NCBI GenBank assembly: GCA_029557895.1
Contig: JAKQHT010000020.1
Span: 62,001 to 126,000 of the forward strand
DNA from: Bacteroidota bacterium
GTDB lineage: Bacteria; Bacteroidota; Bacteroidia; Flavobacteriales; Flavobacteriaceae
DNA length: 64,000 nucleotides
Direction of reading: 5' to 3'
Position numbers and translations under genes: made by a program
Notes under the pieces: model-generated
What the model was told of the DNA's origin: nothing
The model's input: the letters and a program-made list of their open reading frames with translations, nothing else
Database searches by the model: none
Part shown: positions 26,151 through 33,917 of the stretch, one piece after another
Layout of the letters: every line of letters starts with the position of its first letter
How positions within the stretch are numbered: the stretch's first letter is position 1

Positions 26151-26423
26151 ATGAACAAAACAGATTTAATCAACGGTATGGCAGAGAAGGCAGGTATCTC
26201 TAAAGCTGCCGCAAAGAAAGCGCTGGATGCCTTTTTGAGCGATGTAGAAGGCGCATTGAAAAAAGGCAAGAGAGTGTCTTTGGTAGGTTTTGGTTCTTGG
26301 TCAGTTTCCAAAAGGTCTGCAAGAGAAGGAAGAAACCCGCAAACTGGGAAAACCATAAAAATCAAAGCTAAAAACGTAGTTAAGTTCAAAGCAGGCAGCG
26401 ACTTGTCCAACGCTGTAAACTGA
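26151..26423 (+). CDS. hup: HU-family DNA-binding protein
   Basis: A 90-residue histone-like protein. MNKTDLINGMAEKAGISKAA begins the helical dimer core, and GSWSVSKRSAREGRNPQTGK is the beta-arm with the conserved Arg and Asn-Pro (RNPQTG) that intercalates DNA. The C-terminus KNVVKFKAGSDLSNAVN completes the HU/IHF fold. It bends and compacts chromosomal DNA. It has its own promoter and terminator. TTATCAACA repeats lie upstream. Confidence 0.96.
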   Translation: MNKTDLINGMAEKAGISKAAAKKALDAFLSDVEGALKKGKRVSLVGFGSWSVSKRSAREGRNPQTGKTIKIKAKNVVKFKAGSDLSNAVN

Positions 26424-26445
26424 TACTTTTTAATTGAAAATTAAG

Positions 26446-26477
26446 AGCCCGCACAACAATTGTGCGGGTTCTTTTTT
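26446..26477 (+). terminator. Rho-independent terminator after HU
   Basis: Stem AGCCCGCACAA (26446-26456) with TTGTGCGGGTT (26460-26470), one G-T pair, followed by cttttttc. Confidence 0.88.
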
Positions 26478-26547
26478 CTAAACCTGTGCTTAATTGTTTG
26501 GTTTTTGACAAATTTTTTATAGATTTATTTCAAAAATCGTCCTACCT

Positions 26548-27108
26548 ATGCTTACCATCAAGCCCCGAAAGGGCCATTTACTGATTGCAGAACCCTCTAT
26601 CATCGGGGACAGTTCGTTCAATAGGTCGGTAATTTTGCTTGCTGACCATGGCGATGAAGGCACCGTGGGATTTATACTCAACAAGCCTTTGGAATTCAGG
26701 CTTTCGGATTTGGTCCCCAACACCGATTCGAGTTTCAAAATCTACAACGGTGGCCCCGTTCAGCAGGAAAATCTGTATTTTATACATAAGGTCCCTGAAC
26801 TCATCCCAGAGAGCATAGAGATATCCTTGGGAATTTTTTGGGGCGGCGATTTTGACGTGGCACTGGAACTGATCAACGCCGGGAAAATCCAAGCAAGTGA
26901 CGTCCGCTTATTTTTGGGATACTCTGGGTGGGAACCTCAACAACTCGAGCATGAGCTGCAGAACAACTCTTGGGTAGTGACCGAGAACATCTACAAAAAA
27001 TCGTTGATTGGTAAAAACGAAAGTGCTTTCTGGAAAGAGAAAATGCTTGAACTTGGCGACAAATACTCCATCTGGTCAAACGCGCCTGAAAACCCAAATT
27101 ATAATTAA
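26548..27108 (+). CDS. YqgE/AlgH family protein
   Basis: A 186-residue protein with the family signature of UPF0301: KGHLLIAEPSIIGDSSFNRS near the N-terminus, GTVGFILNKPLEF, GGPVQQENLYFIH, and FLGYSGWEPQQLEHEL. The function is not established; AlgH was named for a supposed alginate regulator role. The fold is known from structures in other bacteria. The stop overlaps the converging aminotransferase stop by four bases. Confidence 0.93.
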   Translation: MLTIKPRKGHLLIAEPSIIGDSSFNRSVILLADHGDEGTVGFILNKPLEFRLSDLVPNTDSSFKIYNGGPVQQENLYFIHKVPELIPESIEISLGIFWGGDFDVALELINAGKIQASDVRLFLGYSGWEPQQLEHELQNNSWVVTENIYKKSLIGKNESAFWKEKMLELGDKYSIWSNAPENPNYN

Positions 27109-27947
27109 CCCAACCTAATTTTGGCATTGAGTCTCCCGAGCAATGTTCGAGAAACGTCATGTGCGTAAGTTTTCTTTCTGTACGACTTTATCGGATGTAT
27201 CCCGATGATGACATTGGTCAAGAAAAGCTCATCGGCTTTTTGAAGTTCAAACGGAGAAATGGACGCTTCAACAATCTCAAACGCATCGGATTTATCTACG
27301 ATTTCAATAATCTGTTTCCTCAAAACACCTTTGATGCAGCCATCGGCAAGCGGTGGCGTGACGATCGTATTACCGTTGACCATAAAAATATTGGCATGAA
27401 GCGCTTCTACCACGTTCTTATTGTTATTGAGCAAAAGGCATGTATCCAAAAGGTTTTCTTTGGCGTACACACTTCCAAGCACATTGACAATCCTATTATT
27501 GGTCTTTAAAGTCGAAAGCAGTCCCGGATTGACCAAAAAATCCTTGTAGATATCAATGGTACAATCTGTTTCGGGAAAAACGTAAAAATCCGTATCGAGC
27601 TTTTCCACAATGATGCTGTATGCTATATTGCCTGTCTCCGGAAGGTACTTCCCACCGCCATCACGGTGCACATTGAGCCTGACCCTTGATGAAGCTTGCA
27701 TAAGCTGGTTGGCGACAATGGTCTTTAGTATTTCTGCCTCGAGAAACTCCATGGTAAAATCCATTGGTATGTCCATACGGAGGATGCGCATTGAGGCCAT
27801 TAACCTGAAATAGTGGTCTTCCCAAAAGAGAATCTTGCCATGAACGACCTTCAGTGTTTCAAACAGGGCGTCACCATACTTATAGCCGCGATTTTCAAAA
27901 AAATCAGATCCGTTATACGGAGAAAGTGTTCCGTTTATATTGCGCAT
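27105..27947 (-). CDS. Class IV PLP aminotransferase/lyase (PabC- or BCAT-like)
   Basis: A 280-residue fold-type IV PLP enzyme. The start MRNINGTLSPYNGSDFFENR is followed by GYKYGDALFETLKV. The candidate PLP-lysine is in STLKTNNR near 150, and EALHANIFMVNGNTIVTPPL is the typical cofactor-contact region. Relatives are 4-amino-4-deoxychorismate lyase (folate synthesis), branched-chain aminotransferase and D-amino acid aminotransferase. The size and the lone position fit a PabC-like enzyme, but this is not decided from sequence. Confidence 0.88.
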   Translation of the reverse strand: MRNINGTLSPYNGSDFFENRGYKYGDALFETLKVVHGKILFWEDHYFRLMASMRILRMDIPMDFTMEFLEAEILKTIVANQLMQASSRVRLNVHRDGGGKYLPETGNIAYSIIVEKLDTDFYVFPETDCTIDIYKDFLVNPGLLSTLKTNNRIVNVLGSVYAKENLLDTCLLLNNNKNVVEALHANIFMVNGNTIVTPPLADGCIKGVLRKQIIEIVDKSDAFEIVEASISPFELQKADELFLTNVIIGIHPIKSYRKKTYAHDVSRTLLGRLNAKIRLG

Positions 27948-28000
27948 AGGTGTACGGGCATTAAAAAAATCGGGAACAAAGATACATTTATAATGGCAAA

Positions 28001-28393
28001 CTATGCCGAGCCGAGTACTTGCTTTAAATCGGAAATTTGGTTTTCCCAGAGCATTTTTGCTTCATTAAGATCATCTTCAAATGCAAAATCGGTTATGATA
28101 ACAGAAACGTCCTTGGTTATCTCGTCCACCTGGATTCTCATCTCAAAATAGTAGCTTTCACCATCTTCCTCATCTTCCACCCATCGAAATCGGATGCGTT
28201 CACTGCTCTTTTTGCTAACGAGTTTCGCCTGTTCCTCTGTATCGTCCCAAATGAAAGTAAAAATTTCGCCACGGGAGTTTACGTTATCCGAAAACCATTC
28301 GGACAGTCCAGAAGGCGTTGACATATATTGGTATAAAAGTTGTGGAGACGCATGTATCGGAAACTCCATCTCGAACTTTATCTTATCTTCCAT
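28001..28393 (-). CDS. START-like domain protein
   Basis: A 130-residue protein with the SRPBCC/START-like helix-grip fold. FEMEFPIHASPQLLYQYMST, PSGLSEWFSDNV, SERIRFRWVEDEEDGESYYF and the C-terminal helix MLWENQISDLKQVL match the family seen in Bacteroidota and Aha1-like proteins. A hydrophobic ligand or protein client is possible; nothing shows which. It is upstream of the class IV enzyme on the same strand, with a 53-bp gap. Confidence 0.85.
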   Translation of the reverse strand: MEDKIKFEMEFPIHASPQLLYQYMSTPSGLSEWFSDNVNSRGEIFTFIWDDTEEQAKLVSKKSSERIRFRWVEDEEDGESYYFEMRIQVDEITKDVSVIITDFAFEDDLNEAKMLWENQISDLKQVLGSA

Positions 28394-28522
28394 AGATTTT
28401 TATATTAACTCGCTCAAGATATAATATTTTGTTACAGTATAAAAACTAATTTCAAAAAATTATTTGCAAGCGTATTATTTGCGGACTAGCAATTTGTTTT
28501 TATATTTGCAGCCTTAAAAAAC

Positions 28523-28596
28523 GGCGAGATAGCTCAGTTGGTTAGAGCGTCGGATTCATAACCCGGAGGTCCCGAGTTCAAATCTCGGTCTCGCTA
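28523..28596 (+). tRNA. tRNA-Met (CAT)
   Basis: A 74-nt cloverleaf beginning GGCGAGATAGCTCAG, with anticodon CAT at 28557-28559 and a T-arm GAGTTCAAATCTC. The acceptor stem GGCGAGA pairs with TCTCGCT with one G-T pair. The terminal CCA is not encoded. It is likely elongator Met; tRNA-Ile(CAT, lysidine) has the same anticodon and is not excluded. Confidence 0.93.
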
Positions 28597-28600
28597 CAGA

Positions 28601-28642
28601 AAAAACCCATTGACATCATTGATGTGCCAATGGGTTTTTAAT
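28601..28642. terminator. Bidirectional terminator between tRNA-Met and dps
   Basis: The long stem AAAAACCCATTG (28601-28612) pairs with CAATGGGTTTTT (28628-28639), with a second inner CATCA/GATG pairing. A/T runs on both sides allow use from both strands. Confidence 0.85.
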
Positions 28643-28681
28643 TTTAAAAATACAGGTTAGACACTTGTATTTCAATGCATT

Positions 28682-29161
28682 TTAAACTCTTTCGCCAAGC
28701 CAGGCTTTCATCATCCAAATGGTTTTTTCTTGCTGGGATATAAAATCGCTCATCATGGAGTTGGTACCTTCATCGTTGAGCTCATCAGATCGGTCAAGAA
28801 TATTGCGCTCAATCGAAAGCAATTCGGTAATGGAGTCCACGATAAGCCTAACTGCTTTTTCATCTTCTGAAATGTTTTTCCCTATGGGCACTTTGGCAGC
28901 TTTGGTATAATCGTCAAAGGTGTGCAACGGGGTTTCGCCCAAAGTGAGCACACGCTCTGCTATTTCATCAACCTTAAGGTTGGCATCGTTATAAAGTTCT
29001 TCAAATTTGGGGTGCAGCTCAAAAAAGCGCTTTCCCTGTATGTTCCAATGGATGCCCCGAAGGTTCTGATAATAAATCTGGAAATTTGCCAAAAGATCGT
29101 TCAAATCTTTGGCCAGTTCTTTTGTCTTTTTGGTATCTAAACCTATACTATTTTTGGTCAT
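28682..29161 (-). CDS. dps: Dps-family ferritin-like DNA-protection protein
   Basis: A 159-residue four-helix protein that forms a dodecamer, oxidises Fe(II) with hydrogen peroxide and may coat DNA. The ferroxidase centre residues are in LRGIHWNIQGKRFFELHPKF and YNDANLKVDEIAERV (His, Asp and Glu at the dimer interface). It diverges from oxyR across about 100 bp, a classical oxidative-stress arrangement. A matching promoter is seen upstream. A bidirectional terminator follows it. Confidence 0.95.
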   Translation of the reverse strand: MTKNSIGLDTKKTKELAKDLNDLLANFQIYYQNLRGIHWNIQGKRFFELHPKFEELYNDANLKVDEIAERVLTLGETPLHTFDDYTKAAKVPIGKNISEDEKAVRLIVDSITELLSIERNILDRSDELNDEGTNSMMSDFISQQEKTIWMMKAWLGERV

Positions 29162-29187
29162 GGTCGCTATGGATTAAAATTCAATAT

Positions 29188-29214
29188 CAAATTTACGACA
29201 TAATTAACAGACAA
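29188..29214 (-). promoter_or_regulatory. Promoter of dps
   Basis: On the minus strand TTG (29214-29212) is followed after 16 bp by TAAATTTG (29195-29188). It lies between dps and oxyR, where OxyR is expected to bind. Confidence 0.5.
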
Positions 29215-29266
29215 CATCATAGATTTTGTTAATGGTTTTATAATTTTACAATCAAAACACATATCG

Positions 29267-30205
29267 ATGACCATCACACAACTGCACTACGTTCTTGCCA
29301 TAGCCGAACACAAGAATTTTACCAAAGCAGCTGAAAAATGCTTTGTTACGCAACCCACCTTGAGCACCCAGATCCAGAAACTTGAAGAAGAGTTGGACGT
29401 ACTTATTTTTGACCGGAGCAAAAAACCGATAGAGCTTACCGAGGTGGGCAGAAAAATCGTGCACCAAGCACGCAATATCGTCAACGAATCTGACAGGATC
29501 CAGGATATTGTAGATCAACAGAAAGGGTTTATAGGCGGCGAGTTCCGACTTGGCATCATCCCAACCGTCATGCCTACGTTACTGCCGATGTTCCTCAAGG
29601 CTTTTATCAAAAAATACCCGAAGGTAAAGCTAAAAATCGAAGAACTCACCACAGAAGATATCATACAGCGCATCAATGACGGCCACCTAGATGCGGGCAT
29701 TGCGGCAACACCTCTTGAAAACGAACACATCAAAGAACGTCCATTATATTACGAGCCTTTTGTGGGGTATATTCCAAAAGAACACCGTTTGGGACAGAAA
29801 CCAAAAATTGATGTGGACGATCTGGATATTGACGATATGCTCCTACTTGAAGACGGCCATTGCTTCAGGGACGGTGTCATCAACTTGTGCAAAGCGTTCA
29901 AGAAGCAAACCGATGAAAAGTTCCAATTAGAAAGCGGAAGTATCGAAACCCTGATAAAACTTTCGGATGAAGGTTTGGGGATGACACTCCTGCCCTACCT
30001 GCACACTCTCGATCTCAACGAAAAACTTCAGAGCAGCCTCCATTATTTTAACGAACCGTCCCCAGCAAGGGAAGTGAGCCTCATTTTTCACAAAAGTGAA
30101 CTGAAAATGCAAATCGTGGAGGCACTCCACAATGTGATATCAGGAATTATACGAGGAGCAATTGCTTTCTCCAATGTAAAGATTATCAGTCCGATATCCA
30201 AATAA
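29267..30205 (+). CDS. oxyR: Hydrogen peroxide sensor OxyR (LysR family)
   Basis: A 312-residue LysR regulator. N-terminal winged helix MTITQLHYVLAIAEHKNFTKAA...FVTQPTLSTQIQKLE, then a two-lobed effector domain. The redox pair matches E. coli OxyR exactly: Cys199 and Cys208 in GHCFRDGVINLC, the same residue numbers. Oxidation to a disulfide activates genes for peroxide defence. Divergent dps strengthens the call. A terminator follows immediately. Confidence 0.95.
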   Translation: MTITQLHYVLAIAEHKNFTKAAEKCFVTQPTLSTQIQKLEEELDVLIFDRSKKPIELTEVGRKIVHQARNIVNESDRIQDIVDQQKGFIGGEFRLGIIPTVMPTLLPMFLKAFIKKYPKVKLKIEELTTEDIIQRINDGHLDAGIAATPLENEHIKERPLYYEPFVGYIPKEHRLGQKPKIDVDDLDIDDMLLLEDGHCFRDGVINLCKAFKKQTDEKFQLESGSIETLIKLSDEGLGMTLLPYLHTLDLNEKLQSSLHYFNEPSPAREVSLIFHKSELKMQIVEALHNVISGIIRGAIAFSNVKIISPISK

Positions 30206-30229
30206 AAAAGCGACCTCTCGGTCGCTTTT
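30206..30229. terminator. Bidirectional terminator after oxyR
   Basis: A perfect 10-bp stem, AAAAGCGACC (30206-30215) with GGTCGCTTTT (30220-30229), with a 4-nt loop. The converging small gene ends at 30231, so both transcripts can use it. Confidence 0.88.
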
Positions 30230-30230
30230 G

Positions 30231-30428
30231 TTATTGTTTTAAATAAATTAGACATTGATTTAAATCTGGGTTCTGCTTGATAAGCGACTGGATGAAAATC
30301 TTCAATTCTTCCAGTTCGTAAGGAAGCAATCGCTGGACAGCTTTTTTTACTTCTTTGCAGAACAAGGCCGGATCAAAACTGACTTTTTTAAGGACAGTTT
30401 TTGTGTACTCAAACATTGCTCTTGCCAT
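30231..30428 (-). CDS. Small conserved hypothetical protein
   Basis: A 65-residue protein beginning MARAMFEYTKTVLKKVSFDP, then a helical C-terminus with two Cys. I recall similar small proteins widely in Bacteroidota, always without function. Charged, soluble, no signal or membrane segment. It is transcribed toward the oxyR terminator. Confidence 0.7.
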   Translation of the reverse strand: MARAMFEYTKTVLKKVSFDPALFCKEVKKAVQRLLPYELEELKIFIQSLIKQNPDLNQCLIYLKQ

Positions 30429-30574
30429 AGCGTAATTTAGGTTTAGGGGTTAGGAAAAGTAGATATGGACTATAGGCACAATAATTATAATTTCGCCTGA
30501 AATTAATAAAAAAAAGGTTACGTTGCAGCAAAAATATACAAATTTTAACAAAATCCTTTCTTGAACTATTTTTC

Positions 30575-30688
30575 ATGACACGATTTCAAGCAGTTAAAAA
30601 AGTTGTTGGTTTTAGTTTGGACAACCGTGCATCACAAAAAAAACAGGCTCAAAAAGTCCAATTATTTAATCAATTGAAAAAAGATTAA
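30575..30688 (+). CDS. Possible 37-residue basic protein
   Basis: Reads MTRFQAVKKVVGFSLDNRAS then a Lys/Gln-rich helix ending FNQLKKD. It is strongly basic and has no hydrophobic segment. No recognised family. It stands 70 bp before sucC and ends before the sucC promoter at 30698. Coding is possible but unproved. Confidence 0.35.
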   Translation: MTRFQAVKKVVGFSLDNRASQKKQAQKVQLFNQLKKD

Positions 30689-30697
30689 CCAAGTTCA

Positions 30698-30728
30698 TTG
30701 CTAAAAATGGCAAGTATCATTACTTTTG
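30698..30728 (+). promoter_or_regulatory. Promoter of sucC
   Basis: TTG (30698-30700), 20 bp, then TACTTTTG (30721-30728), the Bacteroidota pattern. It lies 29 bp before the sucC ATG. Confidence 0.6.
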
Positions 30729-30757
30729 TACTGCAAATTTTTTAGACTTACATCAAG

Positions 30758-31948
30758 ATGAATCTACACGAATATCAAGGAAAAGAAATTTTGAGCAGTT
30801 TTGGCGTGCGGGTACAGCGGGGTATCGTTGCCCCAAATGCCAATGAAGCCGTCCTGGCCGCCAAACAATTGACCGCCGAGACCGGCACAAAATGGTACGT
30901 CATCAAGGCGCAGATCCACGCAGGTGGCCGCGGCAAGGGTGGCGGTGTCAAACTGGCCAAAAACCTTGGCGAAGTTGAAGAAATAGCAGGAAAGATCATC
31001 GGGATGCACTTGGTAACGCCACAAACCTCAAAAGAAGGCAAAAAAGTACACCAAGTTTTGGTTGCCGAAGATGTTTATTATCCCGGACCGAGCGAAACCA
31101 GCGAATTTTACATGTCTGTATTGCTCAACAGAGCAATAGGAAGAAACATGATCATGTACTCCACAGAGGGCGGCATGGATATCGAGGCCGTTGCAGAGCA
31201 CACGCCCCATTTGATATTTACCGAAGAAATCGATCCGTCTGTGGGACTAATGCCGTTCCAGGCCAGAAGAATTGCTTTTAACCTTGGGCTCGAAGGCAAC
31301 GCTTTCAAAGAAATGACAAAATTTGTCACTGCATTATACACCGCTTATGTCGAGTCTGATGCGTCACTTTTTGAAATCAACCCGGTACTAAAAACCAGTG
31401 ACGACAAGATCATGGCGGTAGATGCCAAAGTGACCATAGACGACAATGCACTTTACAGGCACAGAAATTACGAAGACCTGCGTGACCTACGTGAAGAAAA
31501 CCCTATTGAGATAGAAGCCAAGGCCGTGGGTCTCAACTATGTTGATCTAGATGGTAACGTGGGCTGTATGGTTAACGGCGCCGGATTGGCCATGGCCACT
31601 ATGGATTTGATCAAACAAGCAGGTGGCGAACCAGCAAACTTCCTCGATGTTGGCGGTACTGCAGATGCAGCTCGTGTTGAAGCGGCTTTCAAGATTATTT
31701 TGAAGGATCCTAACGTGAAGGCCATTCTCATCAACATCTTTGGAGGTATTGTACGTTGCGACCGTGTGGCTCAAGGCGTTATTGACGCCTACAAAAATAT
31801 GGGCACCATCAATGTACCGATCATAGTGAGACTTCAAGGAACCAATGCAGATATTGCAAAAAAACTAATTGACGACTCTGGCCTCAACGTGTTGAGTGCT
31901 ACCGAATTTCAGGAAGCAGCAGATAAGGTACAACAGGTTTTATCTTAA
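30758..31948 (+). CDS. sucC: Succinate-CoA ligase, beta subunit
   Basis: A 396-residue subunit of the citric-acid-cycle enzyme that couples succinyl-CoA cleavage to nucleotide triphosphate synthesis. N-terminal ATP-grasp domain ([32 protein letters not shown]) and C-terminal ligase domain ([51 protein letters not shown]). The alpha subunit (sucD) is not adjacent, which is unusual compared with E. coli but is known in Flavobacteria. Followed by an inverted-repeat element. Confidence 0.96.
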   Translation: MNLHEYQGKEILSSFGVRVQRGIVAPNANEAVLAAKQLTAETGTKWYVIKAQIHAGGRGKGGGVKLAKNLGEVEEIAGKIIGMHLVTPQTSKEGKKVHQVLVAEDVYYPGPSETSEFYMSVLLNRAIGRNMIMYSTEGGMDIEAVAEHTPHLIFTEEIDPSVGLMPFQARRIAFNLGLEGNAFKEMTKFVTALYTAYVESDASLFEINPVLKTSDDKIMAVDAKVTIDDNALYRHRNYEDLRDLREENPIEIEAKAVGLNYVDLDGNVGCMVNGAGLAMATMDLIKQAGGEPANFLDVGGTADAARVEAAFKIILKDPNVKAILINIFGGIVRCDRVAQGVIDAYKNMGTINVPIIVRLQGTNADIAKKLIDDSGLNVLSATEFQEAADKVQQVLS

Positions 31949-31975
31949 GAAAGTACTGCTACTATAATTAGTAGG

Positions 31976-32136
31976 AGCTGTTTCAAAACTTAACTTTTGT
32001 CAAGTTGAATAGCCGTCCAAAAACGTGTTTGAGGATTGCCGCAACTTCTTATTCGCAGCTGATTTACAGCAACATAAGACTCCGATCCCAATGGTTATCG
32101 GGACAGAATGACAAATCCCAACGTTTTGAAGCAGCT
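31976..32136. repeat. MITE-like element with inverted ends
   Basis: AGCTGTTTCAAAACTT (31976-31991) is inverted at 32120-32136 as AACGTTTTGAAGCAGCT, with about two differences. The 161-bp unit has a short inner hairpin near 32083-32103 and no coding frame. It lies between sucC and a lipoprotein gene. Confidence 0.45.
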
Positions 32137-32160
32137 TTTTTTGTTTTCGGTGCGCAACCT

Positions 32161-32190
32161 TTTTATATTTTGATCATCTAAAATATAAAA
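32161..32190 (+). promoter_or_regulatory. Perfect 11-bp inverted repeat before lipoprotein gene
   Basis: TTTTATATTTT, eight bases, then AAAATATAAAA, ending 19 bp before the ATG at 32210. Possible operator or 5' UTR hairpin. Confidence 0.35.
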
Positions 32191-32209
32191 CACCAAAAAT
32201 CCATCTATC

Positions 32210-32791
32210 ATGAAAAAAATGCTCTTTTTGCTCCTGTTGCCACTTCTTGCGTATTCTTGTTTTGAAGATAATGACGACAATATCCCTGCAGAGCCGTACC
32301 AAAACAAGGTAGCCCTTTTGAAAGTGGACTATCTGACACATACTTTTGAAGGTGGCCAAGAACTTGCCTTTAACTCATCATCAGGGTTTACCATTAGTTC
32401 AGAATATGTGGTTCCGAGCGATTTTGGCAGTGTCAAATTGGTCTATGAAGAACTTGAGGAAACGCTCTTTGAAGGTACCATTGTATGGTTGGGACTTGGC
32501 GAACGCACCTACCCCGAAACGCTACTCGGCACAGAAGACTTTACTAACATTGCCGAGCCTGTCGCTATGCCTTCAGAAACGATGTTCCAAAACGTAATGT
32601 ACTACGAATCTGCGTTTTATCCTGAAGATTTGGATTATACATCGCTCTGGCATTCCATCGCAAACTTGAAGATCGTGGAATCTTATAGAAATTCTAACCC
32701 CAACGCAAAAGTCAACGTGTTCTTATACACGCCAAGTGTCGGTCTGGGCAATCCAGCCGATTGGGATTATTACGTAATCTTGAAAAACTAA
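32210..32791 (+). CDS. Hypothetical lipoprotein
   Basis: A 193-residue protein with a lipoprotein signal (MKKMLFLLLLPLLAYSCFED; Cys at 17). An acidic stretch follows the Cys (EDNDDN), which in Bacteroidota can act as a surface-export signal for lipoproteins. The rest looks beta-rich with few charges. I do not recognise its family. Its stop overlaps the converging APS reductase stop by four bases. A perfect inverted repeat precedes it. It may be a surface protein of unknown role. Confidence 0.75.
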   Translation: MKKMLFLLLLPLLAYSCFEDNDDNIPAEPYQNKVALLKVDYLTHTFEGGQELAFNSSSGFTISSEYVVPSDFGSVKLVYEELEETLFEGTIVWLGLGERTYPETLLGTEDFTNIAEPVAMPSETMFQNVMYYESAFYPEDLDYTSLWHSIANLKIVESYRNSNPNAKVNVFLYTPSVGLGNPADWDYYVILKN

Positions 32792-33486
32792 AGATGCAGC
32801 CCACACTCGGTCTTTGGACTGTTGTTCCAACGTCCGCTTCGGTCTTCACCTGGAACGGTACAATGCTTGCACCCAATGGAGCTGTAACCCTGTGCCACCA
32901 AAGGATGAAAAGGCAAATTGTGCGTACTTATGTATTGATCGCGTGTTTCTTTGGAAACATCCAAAAGGGGGTAAAACTTTAGGATCTCGCCACGGAGCTC
33001 AAAGATGTCAAGTGTTGCCCTATGGTCGCTCTGCCATTTCATCAGTCCTGAAGCCCAAACCGTATAGTTTTTTTTGATTATATCCAATGGTCTCACCTTA
33101 TTGATTGAACAACAAAAATCCGGGTTTTTCTTCCAGGTTTCATCTTTGGTCGTAAAGTCGTGCTCTTCCTTGGGTGCGCTGATGGAAACCACCTCAAGCC
33201 CATACATTTCGGTAAGTTTTTGTTTATAAGCCAAGGTTTCATCAAAGTGGTAGCCCGTATCTATAAAAAATATTTTCTGAAGCTTGTTGGCCTCCGAAAA
33301 GAGCTTTAAGAATAATGCAGAAGTGGCTGCAAAAGAACTTGTCAGCATCACTTCGGCAACGTCAAAATCATGATAAAGTTCTTTGATGCGTTCGGTTGGA
33401 CTCAACGGTTTGTATTTTTTGTTCAAAGCCAGGATTTCTTCTTCGGATAGTTGCCTTTTTACTGTTTTGGAGTGGGTGTCAAACAT
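32788..33486 (-). CDS. cysH: Assimilatory APS (adenylyl-sulfate) reductase, CysH family
   Basis: A 232-residue enzyme that reduces adenylyl sulfate to sulfite with thioredoxin. The PP-loop-type fold is seen (FFIDTGYHFDETLAYKQKL). DFCCSINKVRPL near 127-138 and GCKHCT near 210 give the CC...CxxC set that holds a 4Fe-4S cluster, and the C-terminal ECGLH has the catalytic Cys. The cluster cysteines mark the APS rather than PAPS type. Other sulfate-assimilation genes are not in the window. Confidence 0.93.
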   Translation of the reverse strand: MFDTHSKTVKRQLSEEEILALNKKYKPLSPTERIKELYHDFDVAEVMLTSSFAATSALFLKLFSEANKLQKIFFIDTGYHFDETLAYKQKLTEMYGLEVVSISAPKEEHDFTTKDETWKKNPDFCCSINKVRPLDIIKKNYTVWASGLMKWQSDHRATLDIFELRGEILKFYPLLDVSKETRDQYISTHNLPFHPLVAQGYSSIGCKHCTVPGEDRSGRWNNSPKTECGLHL

Positions 33487-33587
33487 AGGGATCGATCTTT
33501 TGCATTAAGGAATGTGAGTACAAACTACAACTTTGTTTTTAAGAATAAAAGAGGCTGGTATATTTTTGAGGATTCCACAAAATAGGG

Positions 33588-33824
33588 TCAGTCTTTTTGT
33601 TTATTTGGCATCGGTCCGCGCAAGTGAATGATCAATCCATTAAGAAAATTCCGAAGAATCTGATCGCCGCATTCCATATATTTTGGGTGGTCTTCATTTC
33701 TGAAAAAAGCACCGAGCTCACTTTTTGAAATACGGAAATCCACAAGTTTCAAAATTTCTACAATTTCATCATCACGAAGCTTCAATGCGACGCGAAGTTT
33801 TTTTAAAATGTCGTTATTGCTCAT
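33588..33824 (-). CDS. DUF1456 (YehS-like) single-repeat protein
   Basis: A 78-residue protein starting MSNNDILKKLRVALKLRDDE, with FRISKSELGAFFRNEDHPKY and a C-terminal FLNGLIIHLRG, the DUF1456 signature. E. coli YehS is about twice as long and has two copies of this motif; here there is one. Function unknown. Helical, cytosolic. Confidence 0.85.
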   Translation of the reverse strand: MSNNDILKKLRVALKLRDDEIVEILKLVDFRISKSELGAFFRNEDHPKYMECGDQILRNFLNGLIIHLRGPMPNKQKD

Positions 33825-33917
33825 ACAGTTTCAAGGTTTTGGTCAGACAGTGGCAGAGAGGCTTCGATTTAAAGTTCTATTTAACACACATCGTCCATAA
33901 CGCAATATTTCATAGAT

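Larger units (their letters stand above)
30429..30757. other. Intergenic region between small gene and sucC
   Basis: 329 bp holding a candidate 37-residue gene (30575-30688) and the sucC promoter. AT-rich. Near 30440 the upper strand has TAGGTTTAGGGGTTAGG, a short G/T repeat of no known meaning. Confidence 0.5.

Noticed and set aside
28523-28596. tRNA-Ile(CAT)
   Set aside because: The anticodon is shared, but the body resembles flavobacterial elongator Met; kept as a note because lysidine status cannot be seen.
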